Origin: Pseudomonas taiwanensis DSM 21245
GTDB lineage: Bacteria > Pseudomonadota > Gammaproteobacteria > Pseudomonadales > Pseudomonadaceae
Reading direction: 5' to 3'
DNA length: 64,000 nucleotides
Assembly: GCF_000425785.1 (NCBI RefSeq)
Contig: NZ_AUEC01000013.1
Coordinates: 124,001 to 188,000 of the forward strand
Notes under the pieces: generated by a model
Databases searched by the model: none
The model's input: only the letters and a program-made list of their open reading frames with translations
Told to the model about the DNA's origin: nothing
Shown here: positions 40,154-48,621 of the stretch, piece by piece
Numbering within the stretch: the stretch's first letter is position 1
How the letters are laid out: every line of letters starts with the position of its first letter
Position numbers and translations under genes: made by a program

Positions 40154-40648
40154 ATGCCAGAGCTGCTCAAACAACGCGTCGAAACCTGTTACCAGCAAGC
40201 CGAAGCCTTCTTCAAACGCCCCTTTGCACGCCCCGAAGTCAGTTTCAAGCTGCGCGGGCAGAAAGCTGGCGTCGCCCACCTGCACGAGAACCTGCTGCGC
40301 TTCAACCTTCAACTGTACCGTGAGAACCAGGAAGACTTCCTGCGCCAGACCGTGGCGCACGAAGTGGCGCACCTGGTCGCTCATCAATTGTTCGGGGACC
40401 GGATCCAGGCCCATGGCGAGGAATGGCAGTTGATCATGCGCGGGGTGTATGAACTGCCCCCTCATCGGTGCCATAACTATGAAGTGCAGCGGCGGGTGGC
40501 AACACGGTACATCTATCGGTGCCCGTGCCCGGGGAGTGATTTCCCGTTCACCGCCCAGCGGCACAAGCTGGTGCGCCAGGGTCGGCGTTATCTGTGCCGG
40601 CGGTGCCGGGAAATCCTGGTCTACAGCGGGGAAACCCGCGTCGAGTGA
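40154..40648 (+). CDS. SprT-family zinc metalloprotease-like protein
   Basis: This 164-residue protein has the zinc-binding HEVAH motif (about residues 71-75) with a downstream HGEEW. A C-terminal zinc ribbon has Cys pairs (CPCP near residue 124 and CRRC near residue 150). That is the SprT/SprTLK layout, related to Spartan, which removes DNA-protein crosslinks in eukaryotes. The ATG at 40154 is preferred over an in-frame ATG at 40127 for the family start, though the purine-rich site (AGGAG at 40137-40141) sits between the two. Confidence 0.87.
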   Translation: MPELLKQRVETCYQQAEAFFKRPFARPEVSFKLRGQKAGVAHLHENLLRFNLQLYRENQEDFLRQTVAHEVAHLVAHQLFGDRIQAHGEEWQLIMRGVYELPPHRCHNYEVQRRVATRYIYRCPCPGSDFPFTAQRHKLVRQGRRYLCRRCREILVYSGETRVE

Positions 40649-40695
40649 CCCCGGCGGCAGCGAAACGTCTCGTCCAGTTGCCGTGGGGCTTGCGA

Positions 40696-41313
40696 TCAGA
40701 GCAGCAGATCGTCAGCGGTGAAGGTCTTCACACCGACCAATTGAATCTCGAAATCTACCTGGGGGCCATGGATGCTGCCCGACAGTATTTCGTTTTCGAA
40801 ACGGATCTGACCTTTGTCGGTGAACGCTTCGCTGCCAATGTAGGTCAGGGACTCCAGCCCCGAGGATTGCGCCAAGCCTCGCAGATCGACGCGATCACCC
40901 TCGGCACCGTTGAAGTCGGTGATGATATCGCGCTTCTGGCCAACGCCCATGTCCACCAGCTTGGCAAACACGAACAGATCAGCCCCCCTGCCACCACTGA
41001 GAATATCGGTGCCAGGCCCACCTTCGATCGCATCATCGCCCTGGCCGCCGAAGATGACATCGTTGCCAGTGTCGCCGATCAGGACATCGTCATCCTTGCC
41101 GCCATGCAGGTAATCGTGGCCCTTGCCGCCGTCGATCACGTCGCTACCCTTGCCGCCACGCAGGACGTCAGGACCGTCGCCACCTTCCAGCTCATCGTCG
41201 CCACCTTTACCGAGGATGACGTCGGCGTCATCTCCGCCCACCAGACGGTCATTGCCCTTGCCACCGACAAGTACACTGTCGGTGTGGTTATTCAGATCAT
41301 TGGATTGAGTCAT
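40696..41313 (-). CDS. Stand-alone RTX (hemolysin-type calcium-binding) protein
   Basis: This 205-residue protein is almost entirely a calcium-binding beta-roll. Residues about 16-110 are tandem nonapeptides of the GGxGxDxLx type (GGKGNDRLV, GGDDADVIL, GGDGPDVLR, GGKGSDVID, GGKGHDYLH and more). They are followed by a serralysin-type C-terminal secretion region (ADLFVFAK ... DIITDFNGAEGDRVDL). There is no signal peptide and no catalytic domain. The ATG at 41313 has AAGG upstream. Export by a type I system is inferred, but no ABC exporter lies in this window. The closing hydrophobic DDLLL matches type I signals. Confidence 0.85.
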   Translation of the reverse strand: MTQSNDLNNHTDSVLVGGKGNDRLVGGDDADVILGKGGDDELEGGDGPDVLRGGKGSDVIDGGKGHDYLHGGKDDDVLIGDTGNDVIFGGQGDDAIEGGPGTDILSGGRGADLFVFAKLVDMGVGQKRDIITDFNGAEGDRVDLRGLAQSSGLESLTYIGSEAFTDKGQIRFENEILSGSIHGPQVDFEIQLVGVKTFTADDLLL

Positions 41314-41497
41314 TACCTTGAATTCCTGTAAAGCCGAAAATTTAACCTGCTGTAATGCGAAACAACGTTCGCGTTGCCATTGCAGTGAGGTCGAATCTAG
41401 CAACAACGGCTGACAGACATCAGGTAACCAATCGGACGTACAGGCGCGAAAAACACACTTCTCGGGTAGGACATTTCCCCCCTAAAAACAGAACAAA

Positions 41498-41523
41498 AAA
41501 AGCCCATCCGAAGATGGGCTTTT
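41498..41523 (-). terminator. Intrinsic terminator of dctA
   Basis: AAAAGCCCATC-CGAA-GATGGGCTTTT is a perfect 11-bp stem. On the minus strand it runs into a T stretch (complement of the A run at 41495-41501). It lies 20 bp past the dctA stop. Confidence 0.88.
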
Positions 41524-41542
41524 CAACACTACAAGCGCTCGA

Positions 41543-42877
<1,335 letters not shown>

Positions 42878-42998
42878 TCAAGTGTGCCGGCTTCACCCTT
42901 CCCAGGGTGTCGGGGCACCTGAATCGCTAACCCTCCTGCACCCGGAGGGATTTGTCGTTGTGTTCGAGCTGCCTGGGCAGGCCTCTGACAAGTCCAAT

Positions 42999-43014
42999 AG
43001 CAAGGGCGATGCCA
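42999..43014 (-). promoter_or_regulatory. Sigma-54 (-24/-12) promoter of dctA
   Basis: On the minus strand TGGCATCGCCCTTGCT matches the RpoN consensus TGGCAC-N5-TTGCW with the required GG-N10-GC spacing. It points at dctA, leaving a leader of about 120 nt. It fits the known RpoN control of dicarboxylate uptake in pseudomonads and rhizobia. Confidence 0.75.
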
Positions 43015-43093
43015 AAATGCCCATGATGGGTGCAAACCCTGTATTCACGAGGTGAAAACGCCCAAGAGCAGGGCAGAAAAATCCGGAAGGCCT

Positions 43094-43148
43094 GGCGGAT
43101 TTCCGCCCGATGGCGGAATTTGAACAGGGTGGTTGGCGGGAATCCGCC
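43094..43148. promoter_or_regulatory. Candidate enhancer-binding sites for the dctA promoter
   Basis: Three palindromes built from the same half-site occur about 85-140 bp upstream of the sigma-54 promoter. They are GGCGGA-TT-TCCGCC (43094-43107), TTCCGCC-CGAT-GGCGGAA (43101-43118, perfect) and GGCGG-GAAT-CCGCC (43135-43148). Repeated dyads at this distance are what a sigma-54 activator such as DctD needs. The identity of the activator is inferred. Nothing else is evident in the 316-bp dctA-phoQ gap. Confidence 0.55.
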
Positions 43149-43181
43149 CGCACCGGCGATGGGGCCGGCACTGCCAGCGGC

Positions 43182-44528
43182 TCAATCAAGCCGGAAGATG
43201 ATCAGGAACGCTGCGCCCCCCAGCGCCGACGCCTCCAGGCTCAGCTGCGCGTCATAGCTGTCGATGATGTCCTTGGCCACCGCCAACCCGATACCTTGCC
43301 CCGGATGCTGGCGGTCCAACCGCTCTCCGCGCTGCAGAATGCGCTGGTGCTGATCTGCCGGTACGCCGGGCCCATCGTCCTCGACGCACAGCACCAATTG
43401 CCCTGGGGCTTCCCGAAGGCTTACGCGGACGTTGCCCAGGCATAGCCGGTAGGCGTTCTCCAAGAGGTTACCGAGCAACTCCAGCAAGGCACCCTGTTCC
43501 ATCGGCACGAACGCCTGCTCGGCAAGGTCCAGGTCAACGTGCACACGCTTGTCCCGATAGACCTTGTCCAACGTGCTGCACAGGCTGTCGAGCACCGGCC
43601 GCAGCAGGACCTTGTGGCGCACCAGGCCACTCTTGCGCAGGCTGGCGCGTTGCAGCTGGTAGTCGATCTGCTGGCTCATGCGCTCGATCTGGCTTTGCAA
43701 GACCCGCCCCTGCTCGCGCTCGCCACTGCCCTGCCCGAGGCTTTCGCCCACCCCTTGCAAGACTGCCAGCGGAGTCTTGAGGCTGTGCGCCAGGTCGCCC
43801 AGTGAGTCGCGGTAGCGCTGGCGCTGCTCACGCTCGCTGCGCAGCAAGCGGTTGAGCGACCCGGTCAGGCGCAACAGCTCGCGGGGATGCTCAGCGCTGA
43901 GCCCGTCACGCGTGCCCGCCTCCACCTCATCCAGCTCGTGACTGAGCCTGCGCAACGAGCGCAGGCCCCAGGTCAAACCCGCCCAGAGCAACCCGAGCAA
44001 GGCCAGCAAGGCCGCACCGAAGCCCAGGTAGAGCTTTTCGCGTAGGCCATCGAGGGTGTGCTGGTACTCGCGCACTGGCTGCAAGGCGACAATGCTGTAG
44101 GCCGCGCTCTGGCCGCCGAGCAACTTGATTTCCACGTCGTAGACGAAAAACTCCTCGCCATCGCGCTGGCGAATACGCGCGAATTCGTTGCCACGCCCGT
44201 CATAGCGCGGTTGGTAATTGATGTTCTGGTCGGCCGTGGCGCGCGAGCGCCAGACCAACTGGCCGCTCCGGTCGAAGATGTAGCCCAGCAATCCGGTGTA
44301 CGGCAGGTTGTAGCGCTCGTCCGGCAACAGCGTCGGCATCTGCAATTGGCCGTGCTCGATGCGAGCCGCGGAAATCAGCGTGGTCACATCCGACGCCAGA
44401 CGCTGCTCGATGGATTCCTGCAGCGCCAGGCTGAACGCCTTCTGCAGCGCCGGTAGCAACGCCAGCATGAACAGCAGTGCCAGCAATGCCGCTGCCAGCA
44501 TCAGGCGCACCCGCAGTGAACGAATCAT
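43182..44528 (-). CDS. phoQ: Sensor kinase PhoQ
   Basis: This 448-residue kinase has TM1 (about residues 9-28), a periplasmic sensor domain, TM2 (about 168-190) and HAMP. The phosphoacceptor motif DLAHSLKTPLAVLQG is near residue 245, and the ATPase domain has LGNLLENAYRLC and GQGIGLAVAKDI. Its position after oprH and phoP and before dctA matches the Pseudomonas PhoPQ locus, which responds to low magnesium and drives lipid A modification. Its start overlaps the phoP stop by ATGA. Confidence 0.92.
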   Translation of the reverse strand: MIRSLRVRLMLAAALLALLFMLALLPALQKAFSLALQESIEQRLASDVTTLISAARIEHGQLQMPTLLPDERYNLPYTGLLGYIFDRSGQLVWRSRATADQNINYQPRYDGRGNEFARIRQRDGEEFFVYDVEIKLLGGQSAAYSIVALQPVREYQHTLDGLREKLYLGFGAALLALLGLLWAGLTWGLRSLRRLSHELDEVEAGTRDGLSAEHPRELLRLTGSLNRLLRSEREQRQRYRDSLGDLAHSLKTPLAVLQGVGESLGQGSGEREQGRVLQSQIERMSQQIDYQLQRASLRKSGLVRHKVLLRPVLDSLCSTLDKVYRDKRVHVDLDLAEQAFVPMEQGALLELLGNLLENAYRLCLGNVRVSLREAPGQLVLCVEDDGPGVPADQHQRILQRGERLDRQHPGQGIGLAVAKDIIDSYDAQLSLEASALGGAAFLIIFRLD

Positions 44529-45202
44529 CGGCAGCGCTCGGTGAACAGGTAGCCCAGCCCGCGTACCGTATCGATCGGTTTGAACCCACGGTCCCCCTCG
44601 AGCTTGCGACGCAGGCGACCGACCAGCACTTCTATAACGTTCGGGTCGCGCTCTTCGTCATCCGGGTAGAGCTGCTCCATCAGCCGATCCTTGGCCACCA
44701 CCTGCTGATGATGGCGCATGAGGTACTCGAGAATACGGTACTCGTAGGCCGTCAGGCTCAAGGTGTTGTCGTCCAGGGTGGCCTGCTTGCGGTTGAGATC
44801 CAGCACCAGCGGCCCGGCGGCAATGGTGGATTGGGTGAAACCACTGGAGCGACGCAACAAGGCGTTCAGGCGTGCCTCCAGCTCTTCGAACTGAAACGGC
44901 TTGACCAGATAGTCGTCGGCACCGGCGGCCAGGCCTTCGACCTTGTCCTGCCAGTTGCCGCGCGCGGTGAGGATGAGAATGGGGAAGGTCTTGTCCTGGC
45001 CGCGCAACCGGCCGATCAACTCAAGCCCGCTCATGCCCGGCAAGCCCAGGTCGACGATGGCCAGGTCGAAGTGGTATTGCCCGGCTTGGTACAGCGCCTC
45101 TTCGGCATCGGCCACGGCCTGGACCACATGGCCGCTCTCGCCCAGGCGGGTGTGCAGGTGATGGCGCAGCAGCGCTTCGTCCTCGACCACCAGCAGTTTC
45201 AT
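44525..45202 (-). CDS. phoP: Response regulator PhoP
   Basis: This 225-residue OmpR-family regulator has its phosphoacceptor Asp in AIVDLGLPGMSG (about residue 51) and the switch Lys in YLVKPFQ. The winged-helix domain includes LTAYEYRILEYLMRH. The ATG at 45202 gives MKLLVVEDE; the in-frame extension to 45220 is unneeded. It partners the downstream phoQ and probably activates oprH and its own operon through the GTTCAG repeats upstream of oprH. Confidence 0.94.
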   Translation of the reverse strand: MKLLVVEDEALLRHHLHTRLGESGHVVQAVADAEEALYQAGQYHFDLAIVDLGLPGMSGLELIGRLRGQDKTFPILILTARGNWQDKVEGLAAGADDYLVKPFQFEELEARLNALLRRSSGFTQSTIAAGPLVLDLNRKQATLDDNTLSLTAYEYRILEYLMRHHQQVVAKDRLMEQLYPDDEERDPNVIEVLVGRLRRKLEGDRGFKPIDTVRGLGYLFTERCR

Positions 45203-45240
45203 GGGGGTTCTCCTTGTCATTTGCTGCTTGTAGCGCCCCT

Positions 45241-45304
45241 ATCGCCGGCAAGCCGGCTCCTACCAGGGCGGTGCTGTCCCTGCAGGAGCCGGCTTGCCGG
45301 CGAT
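45241..45304. repeat. Inverted REP pair between oprH and phoP
   Basis: ATCGCCGGCAAGCCGGCTCC (from 45241) and its complement (ending 45304) form a head-to-head REP pair around an 18-bp spacer. It lies inside the oprH-phoP-phoQ transcription unit. It could act as an attenuator or a stable 3' end for the abundant oprH message. Confidence 0.8.
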
Positions 45305-45346
45305 CAGGCTGCTACAGATTACCAGTGATGCGACATGCAACGGTCT

Positions 45347-45952
45347 TCAGAACTTGTAGTTGGCCGACAGGTACGTCTGGGCGCTACTGGTCAGGCGCAG
45401 GGTGCCATCCTTAGGCCCACCATGGTCGCCGACTTCGGTGCTGGCATTGCTACGCAGATAACGGTAGCCCAGTTCAACCGAAGCCCTATCGGTCAGCTCC
45501 TGGATCACACCGGCCTGCAAGCCGACCGCGTAGCCGTAGTCCGTGTCACGACGGGCACCCGGGGAGTCCTGCGTGAGCTTGGTCATGCCCGCGCTGGCGC
45601 CACCGAACAACTTGGTGGTATCTCCCACCGGGAGGAACAGGTCGTAGCTGCCGAGCAGGTTTTCCTGGCGAAGCTTGTAACCGCTGTGGTCACCCGAGAC
45701 GTTGTCGTAGGTCATGTAGTAGCGGCCCTGGTCGTTGATCCGCCCCAGGCGCACGCCCCAGGTGTCGTCCTTGCCGATGATGCCGTCGGCATTGAGGTGG
45801 TCGGTGTTGCTTTGCAGCAGGCCGGACTTGCGGACCTTGTCGCTGGTCTGGCCATAGGTCAGGCTGGCGAAGTTGTCGTCGGCCTGGGCGGTCACGGTGA
45901 AACCTGCGGCGCAAACGGCCATGGCGGCAATCAGGGAATTGAGCGTTTTCAT
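45347..45952 (-). CDS. oprH: Outer membrane protein OprH
   Basis: This 201-residue protein has a signal peptide (cleavage likely after TAQA, about residue 24) and a small beta-barrel ending in SANYKF. It matches OprH, an eight-stranded barrel that binds LPS and replaces magnesium at the cell surface under PhoP control. It is the first gene of the oprH-phoP-phoQ unit. The ATG at 45952 is the only start giving a signal peptide; a much longer in-frame extension runs antisense through the divergent gene and is spurious. Confidence 0.93.
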   Translation of the reverse strand: MKTLNSLIAAMAVCAAGFTVTAQADDNFASLTYGQTSDKVRKSGLLQSNTDHLNADGIIGKDDTWGVRLGRINDQGRYYMTYDNVSGDHSGYKLRQENLLGSYDLFLPVGDTTKLFGGASAGMTKLTQDSPGARRDTDYGYAVGLQAGVIQELTDRASVELGYRYLRSNASTEVGDHGGPKDGTLRLTSSAQTYLSANYKF

Positions 45953-46012
45953 GGATTCGTACTCCAGTTGGGTGCGCTGTTTCTGTCTGGAAGCTAGAGT
46001 AAGCAGAGCGCC

Positions 46013-46051
46013 CTGAACCGCGGCTGAACCCTGGCTGAACCAGGGCTGAAC
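46013..46051 (-). promoter_or_regulatory. Four tandem PhoP boxes upstream of oprH
   Basis: On the minus strand the hexamer GTTCAG occurs four times, each separated by exactly 5 bp (11-bp period): 46046-46051, 46035-46040, 46024-46029 and 46013-46018. A fifth copy at 46062-46067 is out of phase. The 6-5-6 direct-repeat layout is that of PhoP boxes. A -10-like TACTCT follows 11 bp after the last copy, so PhoP would replace the -35 contact. The array also lies 31 bp from the start of the divergent hydrolase gene. Confidence 0.75.
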
Positions 46052-46081
46052 GAACCGTTTGCTGAACAAGGAGTACTGAGC

Positions 46082-46873
46082 ATGCGTGCCCTGCTGGCTT
46101 TGACCCTGTTGTGCAGCGCCGCCGTGGCCCAGGCGGCGGTACAGACCCGTGAGATCCCCTACCAGGATACCGACGGCAATCGCCTGATTGGCTACTACGC
46201 CTATGACGATGCCGTCGAAGGCAAGCGCCCGGGTATTCTGGTGGTGCACGAGTGGTGGGGGCTGAACGATTACGCCAAGCGCCGGGCTCGTGACCTGGCT
46301 GCCTTGGGCTACAACGCGCTGGCCATCGACATGTATGGCGATGGCAAGCACACCGAGCATCCGGATGAGGCCAAGGCCTTCCTCGAGGCCGCGATGAAGG
46401 ACCCCGAGGGTGCCATCAAGCGCTTCGACGCGGGTCTGGAACTGCTGAAGATTCAGCCGAACACCAACAAGCACCAATTGGCCGCCATCGGCTACTGCTT
46501 CGGCGGCAAGGTGGTGCTCGACGCCGCACGGCGTGGGGAGAAACTCGATGGGGTGGTGAGTTTCCATGGTCCGCTGGCCACCCAGACACCAGCCAAGCCC
46601 GGCGTGGTCAGGGCCAAGATCCTGGTCGAGCACGGCGCGGCCGACAGCATCGTCACCGAGCAACAGGTCACGGCGTTCAAGGAGGAAATGGACAGGGCCG
46701 GGGTCAGTTACGAATTCGTCACCATCCAAGGCGCCAAGCACGGCTTCACCAACCCCGACGCAGACCGCATGAGCCATGGTGAGCATGGCGGGCCGGACAT
46801 CGGCTACAACAAGGCGGCGGACGAAAGCTCGTGGGCGGACATGCAGGCGTTTTTCAAGAAGGCGTTTGATTGA
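46082..46873 (+). CDS. Exported dienelactone hydrolase family protein
   Basis: This 263-residue alpha/beta hydrolase has a signal peptide (cleavage likely after VAQA, about residue 18). DLH-family features are HEWWGLNDYAKRRARDLA (about residues 56-73), the nucleophile Cys in IGYCFGGKVVLDAA, and a terminal His in GAKHGFTNP. The catalytic nucleophile is Cys, as in dienelactone hydrolase. AAGGAG precedes the ATG. The natural substrate is unknown; export makes a role in aromatic degradation unlikely. Confidence 0.88.
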   Translation: MRALLALTLLCSAAVAQAAVQTREIPYQDTDGNRLIGYYAYDDAVEGKRPGILVVHEWWGLNDYAKRRARDLAALGYNALAIDMYGDGKHTEHPDEAKAFLEAAMKDPEGAIKRFDAGLELLKIQPNTNKHQLAAIGYCFGGKVVLDAARRGEKLDGVVSFHGPLATQTPAKPGVVRAKILVEHGAADSIVTEQQVTAFKEEMDRAGVSYEFVTIQGAKHGFTNPDADRMSHGEHGGPDIGYNKAADESSWADMQAFFKKAFD

Positions 46874-46912
46874 GGATTGTTGGGGCCGAACCAGCGCATC
46901 AGGGGGCGGCCC

Positions 46913-47197
46913 CTAATCGTCCAATTTCGAAGTGAACGCCCATATATGGAAAAATACCATGACACCGCAGAGGATAATGACAGTCCAAGCTTCGACGGGG
47001 TGAGGGGATTCTTGGGAAAACCCAAACACCCCTTCCCCCCCCATCACTTCCCTATAAACACACCCCATGATTGAGCAATAAGCAAGTGCAAAAAACACCT
47101 TCCATCCACTGACCAGCTCTCTGAAAAATGACCTATTCAGTATCAACCTCAGAATCACATCGCATACGACAAAGACCAGAAAACCAACCAACTTCAT
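46913..47197 (-). CDS. Small membrane protein, candidate immunity to the DUF4225 effector
   Basis: This 94-residue protein has three hydrophobic segments (about residues 3-20, 33-47 and 70-88). The coding sequence is clearly AT-richer than the flanking genes. Its ATG overlaps the stop of the DUF4225 gene as ATGA, so it is translated together with it. I recognise no named family. A small multi-helix membrane protein directly after a putative membrane-acting effector is the usual layout for an immunity protein; that role is inferred. Confidence 0.65.
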   Translation of the reverse strand: MKLVGFLVFVVCDVILRLILNRSFFRELVSGWKVFFALAYCSIMGCVYREVMGGEGVFGFSQESPHPVEAWTVIILCGVMVFFHIWAFTSKLDD

Positions 47198-47907
47198 TTA
47201 CTGTACTCCTCCATGAGTTGCTTAAACGTCAATACAGACGCGCCAATTTCAAGTGAAAGCCCCTTGATTCCTAGCTGCCTGTACTTTCGCTCCTTGTCGG
47301 TATCCAAATATTTATAAAGACGCCAAGCGCCTTTCCTAGGAACCTTGTGCCACAAAGCCCGCCCAGAAAAAATGAGATCAGCACTGTAATAAGCAATGTT
47401 CCCCTCGCGCTCGCCATACCCCATTGACTTGGCGGCATCCTGATATATTTCTCGGACAGGCCCCACTACATCAGTGCGCCCTTCATACAACCCCAAGGCA
47501 TTCTCATAGACATTGTTTCCGCCATGTGCGATCAAGGGCCCTCCATGGAACACGCACGCTGCACCGAGGCTGCCTATACAACTCGTCAGACCTGTGGCTA
47601 CCTGCGAAACACCACCGGCTATGCCACCAACCTGCGTGAAAACACGATGGGCCTCCGAGAACAAACTCTTTTGTTCCGCCTGAATGCGCTCAAGCCCCTC
47701 CTCCGGGCTGATGCGCCGCTGGATGACATCGTCCAGGACCCGCCGCGCGTAATACGCCAACTCCCGATTGAATTGCATACGCAATCCGCGATCTTGCAGG
47801 TAACGCGCACTGACGCTGCAGCCGTAGCCAACCAGCCCGGAGGCAGCTGTGTTGAGCTCCCAAAACGCTTGATCCAGACGCTCGCCAAAATCGTCCTGGC
47901 GACTCAT
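47194..47907 (-). CDS. DUF4225 protein, candidate Hcp-delivered type VI effector
   Basis: This 237-residue protein has a helical N-terminal part (about residues 1-95), then a Gly-rich hydrophobic segment with GGIAGGVSQVATGL and a stretch ending in GGPLIAHGGNNVYENALGL. Its C-terminal part holds YYSADLIFSG and AWRLYKY. This is the DUF4225 pattern. The gene starts inside the stop codon of an hcp-like gene (ATGA) and is followed by a small membrane protein gene in the same way. From this context I infer a T6SS effector, probably membrane-acting. The domain's activity is not known to me. Confidence 0.7.
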   Translation of the reverse strand: MSRQDDFGERLDQAFWELNTAASGLVGYGCSVSARYLQDRGLRMQFNRELAYYARRVLDDVIQRRISPEEGLERIQAEQKSLFSEAHRVFTQVGGIAGGVSQVATGLTSCIGSLGAACVFHGGPLIAHGGNNVYENALGLYEGRTDVVGPVREIYQDAAKSMGYGEREGNIAYYSADLIFSGRALWHKVPRKGAWRLYKYLDTDKERKYRQLGIKGLSLEIGASVLTFKQLMEEYSK

Positions 47908-48389
47908 GGCGTTTCTTCCCAGGCAGCATGCCCCGTCGTCCCAGCCGTATGATGAATCCAACTGATCGAGCGATAACTGATGAGCAGCCGCTCTTCGGCC
48001 TCCTGATCGGACATCAATATCGCGTGTGGGACATCAAAACTCTGGGCGACGATCACGGCGCCCTCCAGCTTTACCGAAAAGTACCTTTCCTGATGACCCG
48101 CTGGATGAAAGCGATAAAGGTGTATGTCACAGCGGACCACTTCGCGGCTGTCCACGGCTTGGGCCAACAAGGGACTGGCCTTGTCAACCAGCTTGGTGAT
48201 CATCACTGGACGATGGATGGCACGTTGTGTACTGCCTGGATTGGCAAGCTCGTGACTGTAAGCCAGCACCAAGATTTCATCCTGATGCAAAGACTGGCAT
48301 TTGTTACCAATGGACGGCTGCGAATTGCAACCTGCCGAAATCAGGCCTTGTCGTTCACCGACGATGCTCATGTTTCCGTTGACAGCCAT
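47904..48389 (-). CDS. hcp: Orphan Hcp-family type VI secretion tube protein
   Basis: This 161-residue protein follows the Hcp pattern from start to end. MSIVGERQGLISAG sits near the N-terminus, then HQDEILVLAYSHEL, HRPVMITKLVDKASPLLAQA, HPAGHQERYFSVKLEGAVIV and ISYRSISWIHHTAGTTGHAAWEE. Hcp forms the hexameric inner tube of the type VI system and can carry small effectors in its lumen. No other T6SS structural gene is nearby, so it is an orphan copy. The ATG at 48389 has GGGAG upstream. It is the first gene of a three-gene coupled cassette. Confidence 0.85.
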   Translation of the reverse strand: MAVNGNMSIVGERQGLISAGCNSQPSIGNKCQSLHQDEILVLAYSHELANPGSTQRAIHRPVMITKLVDKASPLLAQAVDSREVVRCDIHLYRFHPAGHQERYFSVKLEGAVIVAQSFDVPHAILMSDQEAEERLLISYRSISWIHHTAGTTGHAAWEETP

Positions 48390-48435
48390 GGACGAATCTC
48401 CCGAACGGTGAATGACCAAAGCCTACGTAACCGAG

Positions 48436-48454
48436 AGCCGACCGTATGTCGGCT
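48436..48454. repeat. Small hairpin upstream of hcp
   Basis: AGCCGAC-CGTAT-GTCGGCT is a perfect 7-bp inverted repeat. It lies 47 bp upstream of the hcp start, in the divergent region shared with pcpS. It could be an operator or part of the leader. No clear -10/-35 pair stands out nearby. Confidence 0.35.
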
Positions 48455-48621
48455 GCGTCTGAATTTCGTTCCAGTTGTTTTAAACGCAAAGTTCACCCGT
48501 GCATTCGAGCGCACAGTCTCTACTTCCCTACGGCAGGTTCGCCGGCGTCTCAGAGGTTATGGCCAGCCACAGGGCGATTGGGCGACTCCCGAAGAGCCTT
48601 CGGCACTGGCACAATACCGCC

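Noticed and set aside
40687-41340. Tandem imperfect repeats in the RTX region considered as a CRISPR or minisatellite
   Set aside because: The 27-bp periodicity follows the nonapeptide code of an intact RTX protein, with no constant repeat or spacer pattern.
45953-46786. N-terminal extension of the oprH frame over the hydrolase gene
   Set aside because: OprH has its own signal peptide at the ATG at 45952; the extension is antisense to a real gene.
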